Assembly (NCBI GenBank): GCA_002422955.1
Contig: DITY01000249.1
Location: 16,731-44,279, forward strand
Direction of reading: 5' to 3'
From: Planctomycetaceae bacterium UBA6172
GTDB taxonomy: Bacteria; Planctomycetota; Planctomycetia; Pirellulales; Pirellulaceae
DNA length: 27,549 bases
The notes beneath the pieces are model-generated. The model did no database searches. It saw only the letters and a program-made list of their open reading frames with translations, and had not been told where the DNA came from. The translations under genes and the position numbers were made by a program. How positions within the stretch are numbered: position 1 is the first letter of the stretch; each line of letters starts with the position of its first letter. Shown here piece by piece: positions 1 to 8,108 of this stretch.

Positions 1-835
1 TGCTGGTTGTGGCGACGCAGGTGTTGCCGGTGGTGCTTGTGCCCCGACCTATGCTTATCGTCAAGTTTACGTCTCGAACCCCGTGACCACGGAAGTGCCC
101 GTCACGACCTATCAGTGCCAGACGACTGAAGAGCCGTACACCTACACGACGACCAGCTACGTCAACGAAACCAAGACCCGCATGGTCACGGTCAACAAGG
201 TCCGTCCGGAGACCAAGACCCGCAAGGTCAGCGTCACCAAGCTTCGTCCGGAAGAGCGGACTCGCGAGTACCAGGTCACCAGCTACACGACCGAAACCAA
301 GACCCGTGAAGTGCCGGTAACCAAGACCCGCATGGAAACCCGCACCAAGGAAACTCCGGTCACCAAGTGCCGCACCGAAATCCGCAACCGCGTGTTGACG
401 GTCAACAAGACGCGCATGGAAGATCGTACCCGCGTGGTCAATTACACCGTTTGCGAACCGCAGACGCAAACTCGTACCGTTACGGTGACGAAGATGCGTC
501 CGGAAGAGCGGACCAGTGAGTATCAGGTCACCAGCTACACGACCGAAACCAAGACTCGTACGGTTCCCGTAACCCGCATGCAGAACGAAACTCGGACTCG
601 CCAGTACAACGTCACGGTTTACAACACCGTTACCGAACAGGTTCCCGAGACTTACAATGTCTGCGTGCCCGTCCACGGCACCAAGGAAGTTCAGGTTCGT
701 GTTTGCCGCCCGGTGGCTGTCGAAGTCAGCGTCCCGGTTTCCACCAACGGTTGTGTCCCTTGCGCCGCGGGTGTCAGCACCGGCGTCGTCACCGGTGGTT
801 ACACCGTCGGTGCTGGCTGCACCAACTGCAACTGA
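1..835 (+). CDS. YTV-type tandem-repeat surface protein (5' end outside the window)
   Basis: The reading frame is open to the left edge, so this is the C-terminal part of a larger protein; a GTG at 83 is only an internal codon. The product is rich in Thr, Val, Arg and Glu and is built from tandem 14-residue units of the form xETKTRxVxVTKxR, with about eleven units between 164 and 625. It then ends in a Cys-, Gly- and Val-rich tail (NVCVP, VCRPV, NGCVPCAAG, GCTNCN). Tyr-Thr-Val-rich repeats of this kind define the planctomycete YTV family, whose members have been linked to the proteinaceous cell envelope. The many cysteines in the tail suggest disulphide cross-linking (inference). No catalytic motif is present and no signal peptide can be seen because the start is missing. 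It ends 54 bp before an intrinsic terminator, so it is the last gene of its transcript. The family call is fairly sure; the cell-wall role is by analogy. Confidence 0.8.
   Translation, partial: AGCGDAGVAGGACAPTYAYRQVYVSNPVTTEVPVTTYQCQTTEEPYTYTTTSYVNETKTRMVTVNKVRPETKTRKVSVTKLRPEERTREYQVTSYTTETKTREVPVTKTRMETRTKETPVTKCRTEIRNRVLTVNKTRMEDRTRVVNYTVCEPQTQTRTVTVTKMRPEERTSEYQVTSYTTETKTRTVPVTRMQNETRTRQYNVTVYNTVTEQVPETYNVCVPVHGTKEVQVRVCRPVAVEVSVPVSTNGCVPCAAGVSTGVVTGGYTVGAGCTNCN
164..625 (+). repeat. Eleven tandem 42-bp (14-codon) coding repeats in the YTV gene
   Basis: Successive 42-bp units encode variants of NETKTRMVTVNKVR. Units two and three (PETKTR..., PEERTREYQVTSYT) resemble units eight and nine (PQTQTR..., PEERTSEYQVTSYT). 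The DNA starting at 245 and at 497, six units or 252 bp apart, is almost identical for nearly 60 bp (about four differences), which points to recent duplication or gene conversion of a multi-unit block. The repeats stay in frame, so they are coding and not a CRISPR or intergenic array. Confidence 0.85.
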
Positions 836-889
836 GTGATCCGTAAGGATGGGGTCCCCGAGTGATCGGCGGACCCTGACTCGAAACGC

Positions 890-928
890 AAAGCCCCGGG
901 CGGTCGCAAGGCCATCCGGGGCTTTTTC
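890..928 (+). terminator. Rho-independent terminator of the YTV gene
   Basis: A perfect 10-bp inverted repeat (AAAGCCCCGG at 890-899 and CCGGGGCTTT at 916-925) encloses a 16-nt loop. The T-run at 923-927 begins inside the 3' arm. On the minus strand the flanking T content is poor, so the hairpin mainly serves the plus-strand YTV transcript; the convergent gene ending at 1091 gains little from it. Confidence 0.88.
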
Positions 929-1090
929 GTTTCGCGGCAGGCCAGGGGGCAGGGCACAACGACGGTTTCACCAACTGTCCCAGTCGCCCTAGAACCATGT
1001 TCTGGCTTGCTAGCGGACCACCGGGCATGCGACCGCTCGCCGCGGCAAGCCAACCCCAGCTAAGGGCGGTATCTTCGGATTCGGCCGCGG

Positions 1091-2200
1091 CTAGCGCTGG
1101 ACAGCCTGGATGAACGGCGCCCGCCAACTCGGGCCGAGCGAGGCGTCGTCAATGTTCACGCCCGCCTCAAACGCCCCGCGGTGATTGACGTAGGGGTGGT
1201 CCGGTAAGCCGAGCATCCGACTGGGGTGAATGTGGCGGACGCTGCCGTCCTCATACAGCACGTTCGCACCGCTGCCGCGATGCGGCCACCGGAGGCCTTT
1301 CACATCGACCGCCTCGGAGCGCTGCTGGCCCGCGATCGGCATATCGCCGAGAACGGCGAAGTTCGGCCTCGCCTCATAATGCGGCGACCGATAACGCATT
1401 CCGTCCATCACGCCGAGCGTGTAGGCATAGCTGCCACCCGCCGACCGCTGGTACCACTGCAATCTCGATAGGTCACGCTGTTCGTTGGCCTGGCGAATGT
1501 CATCTAGACTGAGCAAGCGTTCCAGACCGGGGACGAGCGTTGCGCCCTTGTCCGCATTCGTGCCGACCGGCGGGTACAGCTTCGGATCGGGCTGCGGTAG
1601 GGGAACATCGGGACAGAACAGCAGTTGGCAGTCAGTCAACGTCTCCTGGTCGTTCATCCGCACCGAGTACATCCCCGCAAACGCCTCGGGACCGCTGGCG
1701 GCCAGCCCGGGTAATTGGGATGCGGGGTCTCGGAGCACATACTGACTGATCCCCACGCCAATCTCGCGCAGCTTGTCCTGACAAAGCAAGCTCCGCGCGT
1801 CGTCACGCAACCGCGCGACCGCGGGAATTCCCAACCCGAGCAACGCGGTGCCGGCCAAACCGGCGACCAAATAATCCAACCATATTCGACGGCCTCGGGG
1901 GGCCCATTCCGAGGAGGGGCGGAGCGTGAAGCGTCCGTGCGGCGCGTCGGAAGTCGCGTCAGCCGGCCCCTCCAGCGAATCGATCCGCTGCAACGTTCGC
2001 AGGGTCAAATCGGCCGGAACATCAACCAACTCCGCTTGCCCCGCGAGTTGGTGCTCGGCGTCGAGCAGCGCCTTTTCGACCTCCGCCAATTCCTCGCGGA
2101 GGGACGGATCCGCCGCTAAGCGGCTTTCTACCCGACGTACCTCATGCGGCTCCAAGGCAGCCAGCACGTATCCGACCAGATCTTCTCGCATGATACCCAT
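1091..2200 (-). CDS. Membrane protein joining an anti-sigma-like N-terminus to a DUF1559-like pseudopilin domain
   Basis: The protein has 369 residues. Residues 4-50 (REDLVGYVLAALEPHE...) form the acidic helical segment typical of the N-termini of membrane anti-sigma factors, with the EPHE and DPSLREEL pattern. A hydrophobic helix lies at about 108-128. It leads into IPAVARLRDDARSLLC and then LREIGVGISQY, which follow closely the LLLPAVQxAREAARRxxC...LxQIGLALHNY start of planctomycete DUF1559 proteins. Near the end, HRGSGANVLYEDGSVRHI matches the DUF1559 H-x9-DG motif, with one extra residue. The prepilin peptidase site (GFTLVELL) is absent, so export as a pilin is unlikely and a type II membrane topology is more plausible. 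A second ATG at 2191 is an alternative start; neither has a strong Shine-Dalgarno. No sigma gene is adjacent. The domain readings are by eye; the function is unknown. Confidence 0.72.
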   Translation of the reverse strand: MGIMREDLVGYVLAALEPHEVRRVESRLAADPSLREELAEVEKALLDAEHQLAGQAELVDVPADLTLRTLQRIDSLEGPADATSDAPHGRFTLRPSSEWAPRGRRIWLDYLVAGLAGTALLGLGIPAVARLRDDARSLLCQDKLREIGVGISQYVLRDPASQLPGLAASGPEAFAGMYSVRMNDQETLTDCQLLFCPDVPLPQPDPKLYPPVGTNADKGATLVPGLERLLSLDDIRQANEQRDLSRLQWYQRSAGGSYAYTLGVMDGMRYRSPHYEARPNFAVLGDMPIAGQQRSEAVDVKGLRWPHRGSGANVLYEDGSVRHIHPSRMLGLPDHPYVNHRGAFEAGVNIDDASLGPSWRAPFIQAVQR

Positions 2201-2545
2201 GAGACGGTGAAAACGAGGTGATGTCGTCCGTGATCCTTCATTCTAAGTTCATTGTACGGAGCGGCGTGGCCCGTGGTTCGCTCGATCGCCGTGTTGGGCC
2301 GAGTGTCAGGACCCGGGGTAGACCCCGGGCGGGAAAATGGCCGTTTGCGAGTTCGCACGGTTTCTAGCCACCCAGATTCCGGCTATGGTGGTCGAGGCTG
2401 CGGTCAGACCCGCCTTCACCCACCGGACCGCTGCCCCCCGAACGGCCTCAAACCCGCCGGGGCTCGCGATCAAGGGGTCCTGCACGCGACACCCACCGCC
2501 GCCCTTGGCTGCCAATCTCGCCTACCCGCCTGAGGAACGCTTTCG
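2201..2545. other. Divergent intergenic region with a short GC hairpin
   Basis: This 345-bp gap separates the divergent anti-sigma/DUF1559 gene and the transporter gene, so both promoters should lie here. I see no convincing -35/-10 pair. The only clear structure is a 7-bp perfect inverted repeat at 2312-2329 (CCCGGGG, 4-nt loop, CCCCGGG). It has no T-run on either strand and is therefore not an intrinsic terminator. A Shine-Dalgarno-like TGAGGAA at 2531-2537 belongs to the transporter. Short open frames inside the gap have no recognisable content. Confidence 0.55.
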
Positions 2546-3811
2546 ATGGAACCGACCGGTCGCTCTTCGGCTTGGCAGTGGTGGGTGAGCGGGCTGTTGC
2601 TGCTGGCGACGATGATCAATTACATGGATCGCCAGACCCTTTCCAATCTGGCCCCCCTAATCACCAAAGAGCTGCAGCTCTCCAATACCCAGTACGGCAC
2701 CATCGAGGCCACCTTCGGCTACGCGTTTGCCTTCGGTTCGCTATTTTTCGGCATCCTTGCCGACCGGGTTTCGGTCCGTTTGCTCTATCCCGCCGTCCTG
2801 GTCGCCTGGTCCGCGGTCGGGTTTGCGACCGGCCTCTCCCGGGGTTACACGTCGCTGCTGATCTGTCGTACCCTGCTCGGCTTTTTCGAAGCCGGTCATT
2901 GGCCTTGCGCGCTAATCGTCACCCAGGCGGTGATGTCCCGTGGTAACCGGGTGATGGGTAACAGCATCCTGCAGAGCGGGGCATCGCTGGGCGCGATTCT
3001 GACCCCGATCGTGATCTTGGGTTTGGTCCGCGGCAATAGCGAACCCGACGCGTGGCGAACCCCGTTCTTCATCATCGGCGCAGCGGGGTTGCTGTGGGCA
3101 ATCGTCTGGTTGTGGGTCATCAAGCCCCACGATCTGGAGCGCGAGCGAGCGAGCGATTCGGCGACCCAGAACCCAATCGCCCCCACCGCTTGGTTGATCC
3201 CCTTACTCACGGACAGGCGTTTTTGGGCCTTGGCCACGATGGTGATCGCGATCAACACCTCATGGCAATTGATTCGTGCCTGGTTACCCAAGTTCTTGCA
3301 GGAAGGCCGTGGCTATTCGCAAGAGCAGGCCCTGCTGTTCAACTCGACCTATTACATCTTCACCGATATCGGCTGCATCGCCGCGGGGTTGGCAACCGTA
3401 TGGCTGGTGCGTCGCGGCGTTCAGGTCCACAACAGCCGCGTCCTGGTCTTCTTGGGTTGCTCGTTGCTCGCCGCACTCTGTACCGTGGCGGCCTTCCTTC
3501 CCCAAGGCTGGCCCCTGCTGGCCGTACTGCTATTAGTCGCGGCGGGGACCTTGGGTGTCTTTCCCTGCTATTATTCCTTCACGCAGGAAGTCACGGTCTC
3601 TCACATGGGGAGGCTGACTGGCATGCTGTCGTTTGTCGGCTGGATCGCCTCCTCACCGACCCAAACCCTATTTGGCTACATGGTCGATCGAACCGGCTCC
3701 TACGACCTCAACATGGCGATCTTGGGCTGGGCGCCGCTGGTCGGATTGTTGGCGTTCTTGGCACTCTGGCCTAAAGGTCACTCGGAGATGGCCGAGCCGG
3801 CCGCCGGGTGA
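2546..3811 (+). CDS. Major facilitator superfamily transporter, ACS (hexuronate-type) family
   Basis: The 421-residue protein has about twelve hydrophobic segments, the usual MFS size. TM1 carries INYMDRQTLS, the NYxDR signature of anion:cation symporters such as ExuT. GILADRVSVRLLYP between TM2 and TM3 is the MFS motif A. Also typical of hexuronate and organic-anion transporters is the stretch RTLLGFFEAGHWPCA in TM4. The protein probably imports a sugar acid or related organic anion with a cation across the cytoplasmic membrane, but the substrate cannot be read from the sequence. The ATG at 2546 is preceded at good distance by GAGG (2532-2535). It stands alone and converges on folD with a 32-bp gap. 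The family is sure; the substrate is not. Confidence 0.88.
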   Translation: MEPTGRSSAWQWWVSGLLLLATMINYMDRQTLSNLAPLITKELQLSNTQYGTIEATFGYAFAFGSLFFGILADRVSVRLLYPAVLVAWSAVGFATGLSRGYTSLLICRTLLGFFEAGHWPCALIVTQAVMSRGNRVMGNSILQSGASLGAILTPIVILGLVRGNSEPDAWRTPFFIIGAAGLLWAIVWLWVIKPHDLERERASDSATQNPIAPTAWLIPLLTDRRFWALATMVIAINTSWQLIRAWLPKFLQEGRGYSQEQALLFNSTYYIFTDIGCIAAGLATVWLVRRGVQVHNSRVLVFLGCSLLAALCTVAAFLPQGWPLLAVLLLVAAGTLGVFPCYYSFTQEVTVSHMGRLTGMLSFVGWIASSPTQTLFGYMVDRTGSYDLNMAILGWAPLVGLLAFLALWPKGHSEMAEPAAG

Positions 3812-3843
3812 CCCCTCTCGCGACTCGCTACCCGCGACTGCGA

Positions 3844-4737
3844 TCACACGCTCTGGCGGGCCGCCTCGAGCGTGTTCCTTAGTAACATCGCGATCGTCAG
3901 TGGACCAACACCCCCCGGGACCGGCGTGATCGCCGATGCCACCTGGGATGCTTCGTCGAACGCGACATCGCCGACCAACCGCTCAGCGACCCGGTTGATG
4001 CCGACATCGATCACGACCGCGCCGGGCCGAATCCAGTCGCCGCGAACCATCTCCGGCCGGCCGACAGCGGCGATCAAAATGTCCGCGGTCCGGGTAATCG
4101 CGGGTAGGTCGACCGAGCGACTGTGAGCCAGCGTAACCGTGGCGTTGGCATAATCGGCCCCGGACACCCCATCCTTGGAGGCGAGCATCATCGCGATCGG
4201 CTTGCCGACGATGTCGCTCCTTCCGACCACGACGACATGCCGCCCGGCGGTGCGAATCTGGTAGCGGGCCAACAGCTGAACGATCCCGTGCGGGGTGCAG
4301 GGGAGAAACCGGGGGCGTTCCTGCGAGATCAGCCCGACGTTGATCGGACTGAAGGCGTCGACATCCTTGCCCGGATCGACCGCATCCAGCACCGTGCGGG
4401 TATCGATCCGCAGCGCGGCGTCACTCGCAACTGGCAGCGGCAACTGGACCAAGATCCCATGCACGCCACGATCGGCGTTGAGCTTCTGGATGCAGTCCAA
4501 TAATACGGCTTGGGAAGCATCGGCCGGCAACCGTTCGATCCGGCCTTCGATCCCCACCTGCTCGCAGGCGCGATGCTTGTTGCGGACATACACCTGACTG
4601 GCGGGATCGTCGCCGACCAACACCGCCGTCAAACAGGGAACCGGCCCGCCCGCGCGGACCCAGTCACTCACCTCCGCCCGGATTTCCTCGCGGATTGCCG
4701 CCGCGATCGCCTTGCCATCCAAAATCTCCGCCGCCAT
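3844..4737 (-). CDS. folD: Bifunctional methylenetetrahydrofolate dehydrogenase / methenyl-THF cyclohydrolase FolD
   Basis: FolD interconverts 5,10-methylene-THF, 5,10-methenyl-THF and 10-formyl-THF in the cytosol, feeding purines, formyl-Met and other C1 uses. From the chosen ATG the protein has 297 residues, standard for the family. Visible signatures are LTAVLVGDDPASQVYVRNK with Tyr50 and the catalytic Lys54, GILVQLPLP, KDVDAFSPINVGLI, PCTPHGI, the nucleotide-binding VVVGRSDIVGKP, and the C-terminal PVPGGVGPLTIAMLL. The open frame runs 22 codons further upstream to 4803, but those residues are unlike FolD, and MAAEILDGK is the normal FolD start. The ribosome site is weak (AAGAG about ten bases upstream). 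It is a single gene, convergent with the transporter and divergent from gatA. Confidence 0.96.
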   Translation of the reverse strand: MAAEILDGKAIAAAIREEIRAEVSDWVRAGGPVPCLTAVLVGDDPASQVYVRNKHRACEQVGIEGRIERLPADASQAVLLDCIQKLNADRGVHGILVQLPLPVASDAALRIDTRTVLDAVDPGKDVDAFSPINVGLISQERPRFLPCTPHGIVQLLARYQIRTAGRHVVVVGRSDIVGKPIAMMLASKDGVSGADYANATVTLAHSRSVDLPAITRTADILIAAVGRPEMVRGDWIRPGAVVIDVGINRVAERLVGDVAFDEASQVASAITPVPGGVGPLTIAMLLRNTLEAARQSV

Positions 4738-5122
4738 ATCGCTCGTCTCTTGAAAGGATCGGAAAACGCCGTTCGTCGGCCCGCGCACTGGCGCGACCGA
4801 CAAGCCGCAACTGGGGCAGGACCTCGCGGGCCCGCCACGGCACTTTAACCATCGTGTGCGTTCACGGCGATGCGGTCACGGACGAACCTCGTGAGTAGCC
4901 TGGTAAAAGGTTATCCGCCTGGCAGGGCCGGGGGGCAGCGCAAGCCGTTTTGCCTCGGGCGACCCCGTTTGGCCGAGCGACGCGAGTCGTTATCCTTGGC
5001 GTCTTGGTCAAGCCGCACGCGTGCATCGGTGTCGACGTGCCCAGCCTTCCCGCTTTTCGCCGGCCCAGCCCTCGCTGGCATCCGCGTGGAAACGCCCCTG
5101 TGTTCAAACCGGGTCAAACCTC
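4738..5122. other. folD-gatA divergent intergenic region with a stable hairpin
   Basis: These 385 bp must hold the promoters of both divergent genes. I cannot point to a convincing sigma-70 box. A strong hairpin occupies 4775-4801: GTCGG pairs with CCGAC, then a small internal loop, then CGCGC pairs with GCGCG around an ACTG tetraloop. It lies about 40 bp upstream of the folD start, within the likely folD leader, and lacks a T-run. Open frames here look like chance frames of GC-rich DNA. An upstream GTG in the gatA frame at 5021 was not used as the start. Confidence 0.45.
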
Positions 5123-6610
5123 GTGTCCATTCCACTCGATTCCGCCCTCGACCTGTTGCGATTGCAAGCGGCGGGCGAGGTCACGGCGGAGCAGATCGTC
5201 GCGGCAGCCTTTGACTCGATCCGCCGGACCGAAGCGGAGGTGCATGCGTTCACGTACCTTGCGGAGGAAGAGGCGTTCCAGGCGGCACGGGAAGTTGACC
5301 AAAAGCGTTCCCGAGGCGAACCGCTCGGCCCGCTCGCCGGCATCCCGATCGCGGTCAAGGATGTGCTCTGCACGCGTGACATGCCGACCACCTGCTCCTC
5401 GCGGATGCTGCAAAACTTTCGTCCCCCTTACGACGCGACCGTGGTCCGAAAGCTCCGAGAAGCCGACGCGGTGTTGGTGGGCAAGACGAACATGGATGAG
5501 TTCGCGATGGGGGCCAGTACGGAAACGAGCGCCCTGGGGATTACCCGCAACCCTTGGGACCTGACACGGACCCCGGGTGGCAGCAGTGGCGGGGCTGCGG
5601 CCGTGGTCGCGGCCGGCAACGTGCCGCTGAGTCTAGGCACCGACACCGGCGGCTCGATTCGCCAGCCGGCCGCGTTCTGTGGCATCACCGGACTCAAACC
5701 GACCTATGGGAGGTGCAGTCGCTTCGGATTGATCGCCTTCGCCAGCAGTCTCGACCAGGTCGGCCCATTGGCTTGGTCGGTGGCCGACGCGGCGCTGCTG
5801 ATGAACGTGATCGGCGGTTTCGATCCTCGCGATTCGACCTCGCTCGACCTCCCCGCCGTCGATTACCGGGCGGCCGCCGCGACGCCGGACCTGCGCGGGC
5901 TCAAGGTCGGCGTCATCCGCGAGGCGGTCGATCACGAAGGCCTCGACCCGGCGATCCGCGACGCCGTTCTGGAAACCATGACCATCTGCCGCGATGCCGG
6001 CGCCGAGCTCATCGACGTACGGTTGCCCCACAGTCGGTTTGGCGTTCCTGCCTACTATGTCGTCGCCCCCTGTGAGGCGAGCAGCAACCTGTCGCGATAC
6101 GACGGTGCCCACTACGGTTACCGCGGCGAACCCGACGCGAATCGCTCCGCGGAGATCGGCCCGCTGGCGGCGACCTACTGCCGCAGCCGCGCCGAAGGTT
6201 TTGGTCCCGAGGTGAAACGCCGGATCCTGATGGGGACCTATGCGCTGAGCACGGGCTATTTCGACGCTTATTACCTCAAGGCCCTCAAGGCGCGGCGGCT
6301 GATCCGCGGCGACTACGACACCGCTTTCGCCCAGGCCGACGTGCTGCTCGGGCCCACCACGCCGTCACCTGCCTTCCGGCTGGGCGAAAAGGTGGATGAC
6401 CCGATCCAAATGTATCTGTGCGACCTGTTCACGGTGGGCGCGAACCTGGCCGGCATTCCCGCGCTCTCGATCCCGGGCGGCACCAGCCCCGACTCGCTCC
6501 CGGTCGGTGTCCAATTGCAGGGACCACCGCTGGGGGAACCTCAACTGCTGCGGGTCGCCGCGGCCATCCAAGCTCGGACCGATTTCCACCGCCGGAGGCC
6601 CAACCGATGA
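5123..6610 (+). CDS. gatA: Aspartyl/glutamyl-tRNA(Asn/Gln) amidotransferase subunit A
   Basis: GatA is the amidase subunit of GatCAB. It frees ammonia from glutamine, and the complex uses it to amidate Glu-tRNA(Gln) and/or Asp-tRNA(Asn). The amidase-signature Ser-cisSer-Lys triad is intact: Lys79 in GIPIAVKDVLC, Ser154 in PGGSSGGAAA and Ser178 in GTDTGGSIRQP. I chose the GTG at 5123, giving 495 residues. With this start the triad carries the same numbers (79/154/178) as the well-studied Staphylococcus aureus GatA, and the protein begins just before the family's first conserved helix. The frame is open back to a GTG at 5021, but those 34 codons look non-coding. No strong Shine-Dalgarno precedes 5123. 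The stop overlaps the gatB start (ATGA), so the two are translationally coupled. gatC is not in the window. Confidence 0.95.
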   Translation: MSIPLDSALDLLRLQAAGEVTAEQIVAAAFDSIRRTEAEVHAFTYLAEEEAFQAAREVDQKRSRGEPLGPLAGIPIAVKDVLCTRDMPTTCSSRMLQNFRPPYDATVVRKLREADAVLVGKTNMDEFAMGASTETSALGITRNPWDLTRTPGGSSGGAAAVVAAGNVPLSLGTDTGGSIRQPAAFCGITGLKPTYGRCSRFGLIAFASSLDQVGPLAWSVADAALLMNVIGGFDPRDSTSLDLPAVDYRAAAATPDLRGLKVGVIREAVDHEGLDPAIRDAVLETMTICRDAGAELIDVRLPHSRFGVPAYYVVAPCEASSNLSRYDGAHYGYRGEPDANRSAEIGPLAATYCRSRAEGFGPEVKRRILMGTYALSTGYFDAYYLKALKARRLIRGDYDTAFAQADVLLGPTTPSPAFRLGEKVDDPIQMYLCDLFTVGANLAGIPALSIPGGTSPDSLPVGVQLQGPPLGEPQLLRVAAAIQARTDFHRRRPNR

Positions 6611-8094
6611 CCAGCGTTGTGACCGATCGCTACCCGTTCCTGACGGTGATTGGGCTGGAAGTTCACGCCCAGCTGAAGACCCGCACCAAGTTGTTCTGCC
6701 GCTGCGAAAACCGCTTCGGCGCGGCGCCCAACACCCAGGTTTGCCCTGTCTGTTTGGGGCTGCCCGGCGCGCTGCCGGTGATCAACCGCCAGGCGATCGA
6801 TTTAGCGATCCGCTCTGGCTTGGCGCTGAACTGCGAGATCCCGCCGCTGACCAAATGGGACCGCAAGCAGTACTTCTATCCGGACTTGCCGAAGGGCTAC
6901 CAAATCAGTCAGTTCGACCTGCCGATCTGCGCCGCCGGTTTTCTCGACATCGCCGATCCGGCGGTCGAGTCATCCGTGCGGAGGATCGGGATCATCCGCG
7001 CCCACCTTGAGGAGGACGCCGGCAAGAGCATGCACGACGAGTTGGCGGGGCGAACCGATTCGCGAATCGACCTCAACCGCTGTGGCACGCCGTTGTTGGA
7101 GATTGTCAGCGAACCCGACCTGCGCTCGGCTGCGGAGGCCAAGGCTTACCTCAGCGAACTGAAGCTGCTGCTCACCCACCTGGATGTTTCCGACTGCGAG
7201 ATGCAGGAAGGCAGCCTGCGGGTCGATGCCAATGTCAATCTTTGGATCGAAACGCCCGGCGGACGCGTGGCAACGCCGATCGCCGAGATCAAGAACATGA
7301 ACAGTTTCCGTTCCGTCGAGCGGGCGATCCAGTACGAAGCCGAACGCCAATACCTGGCTTGGCAGGAAACGGGGAAGACGATCCGCACCGAGTCGAAGAC
7401 GACCCGTGGCTGGGATGACACCCGCGAGCAAACCTTTCCCCAGCGGGAAAAGGAGGAATCGGCCGATTATCGCTACTTCCCCGACCCCGACCTGCTACCC
7501 GTCCGCATCCCGCGCGAACAGATCGAAGCCCTCCGCGAATCGCTCGGCGATTTGCCCGCCGCGACCCGCCAGCGTCTCGAGTCGAGCTACCAAATCAAGC
7601 CTTACGATGCCGATGTGATCGTCAACCAAGGGCCGGCGATGATCCGCTATTTCGAGACCGTCGCCGATACGGCGGGAGATGGCAAACGGGCCAGCAACTG
7701 GATCCAACAGGACGTGATGCGAACCCTGAAGGAACGGGGAGAAACGATTGCCACCTTCCCGATCTCCGCCGCCAGCCTCGGCGACTTGCTCCGCCGGGTC
7801 GTAGCCGGTTCGCTCGACAACGCCCGGGCCCGAAACGTGTTCGCGCAAATGCTGCACTCGGGCGAATCGGTCGCTGCCACGATCGCCGCGCTGGGGATCG
7901 AGGTGGTCGACTCCTCGGCACTCGACTCGCTCTGCCGAGAACTCTTGGATGCCAACCCGCAAGTGGTAGACGATTTCCGCAACGGCAAGCAGCAGGCGCT
8001 CGGGTCACTGATCGGTCAGGCGAGAAAGGCGAATCCGAACGCGAGCCCTCAATTGGTGCGCGAAACCCTGCTGCGGATCGTCCAGACGCTATGA
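6607..8094 (+). CDS. gatB: Aspartyl/glutamyl-tRNA(Asn/Gln) amidotransferase subunit B
   Basis: GatB is the kinase and tRNA-binding subunit of GatCAB: it phosphorylates the misacylated Glu or Asp and then transfers ammonia delivered by GatA. The protein has 495 residues. Visible features are the N-terminal GLEVHAQLKTRTKLFC, the zinc ligands Cys31, Cys33, Cys46 and Cys49 (FCRC...VCPVC), YPDLPKGYQISQ, the stretch DCEMQEGSLRVDANVN, and a C-terminal YqeY-like helical tail ending in NPNASPQLVRETLL. The ATG at 6607 overlaps the gatA stop by four bases. The frame is open further upstream inside gatA, but that part is a shadow of gatA. The gene converges with a membrane-protein gene 14 bp away, with no visible terminator between. 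Confidence 0.96.
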   Translation: MTSVVTDRYPFLTVIGLEVHAQLKTRTKLFCRCENRFGAAPNTQVCPVCLGLPGALPVINRQAIDLAIRSGLALNCEIPPLTKWDRKQYFYPDLPKGYQISQFDLPICAAGFLDIADPAVESSVRRIGIIRAHLEEDAGKSMHDELAGRTDSRIDLNRCGTPLLEIVSEPDLRSAAEAKAYLSELKLLLTHLDVSDCEMQEGSLRVDANVNLWIETPGGRVATPIAEIKNMNSFRSVERAIQYEAERQYLAWQETGKTIRTESKTTRGWDDTREQTFPQREKEESADYRYFPDPDLLPVRIPREQIEALRESLGDLPAATRQRLESSYQIKPYDADVIVNQGPAMIRYFETVADTAGDGKRASNWIQQDVMRTLKERGETIATFPISAASLGDLLRRVVAGSLDNARARNVFAQMLHSGESVAATIAALGIEVVDSSALDSLCRELLDANPQVVDDFRNGKQQALGSLIGQARKANPNASPQLVRETLLRIVQTL

Positions 8095-8108
8095 CGCTGC
8101 CGGTCGGA

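Noticed and set aside
164..625. Regular repeats considered as a CRISPR-like array
   Set aside because: The repeats are adjacent without spacers, stay in one open frame and encode a known type of repeat protein.
2312..2329. 7-bp perfect GC hairpin considered as a terminator
   Set aside because: There is no T-run on either strand, and it lies between two divergent genes where no terminator is needed.
3052..3774. Overlapping 240-codon frame inside the transporter gene
   Set aside because: It lies in another frame of a clear MFS gene and lacks membrane segments or motifs.
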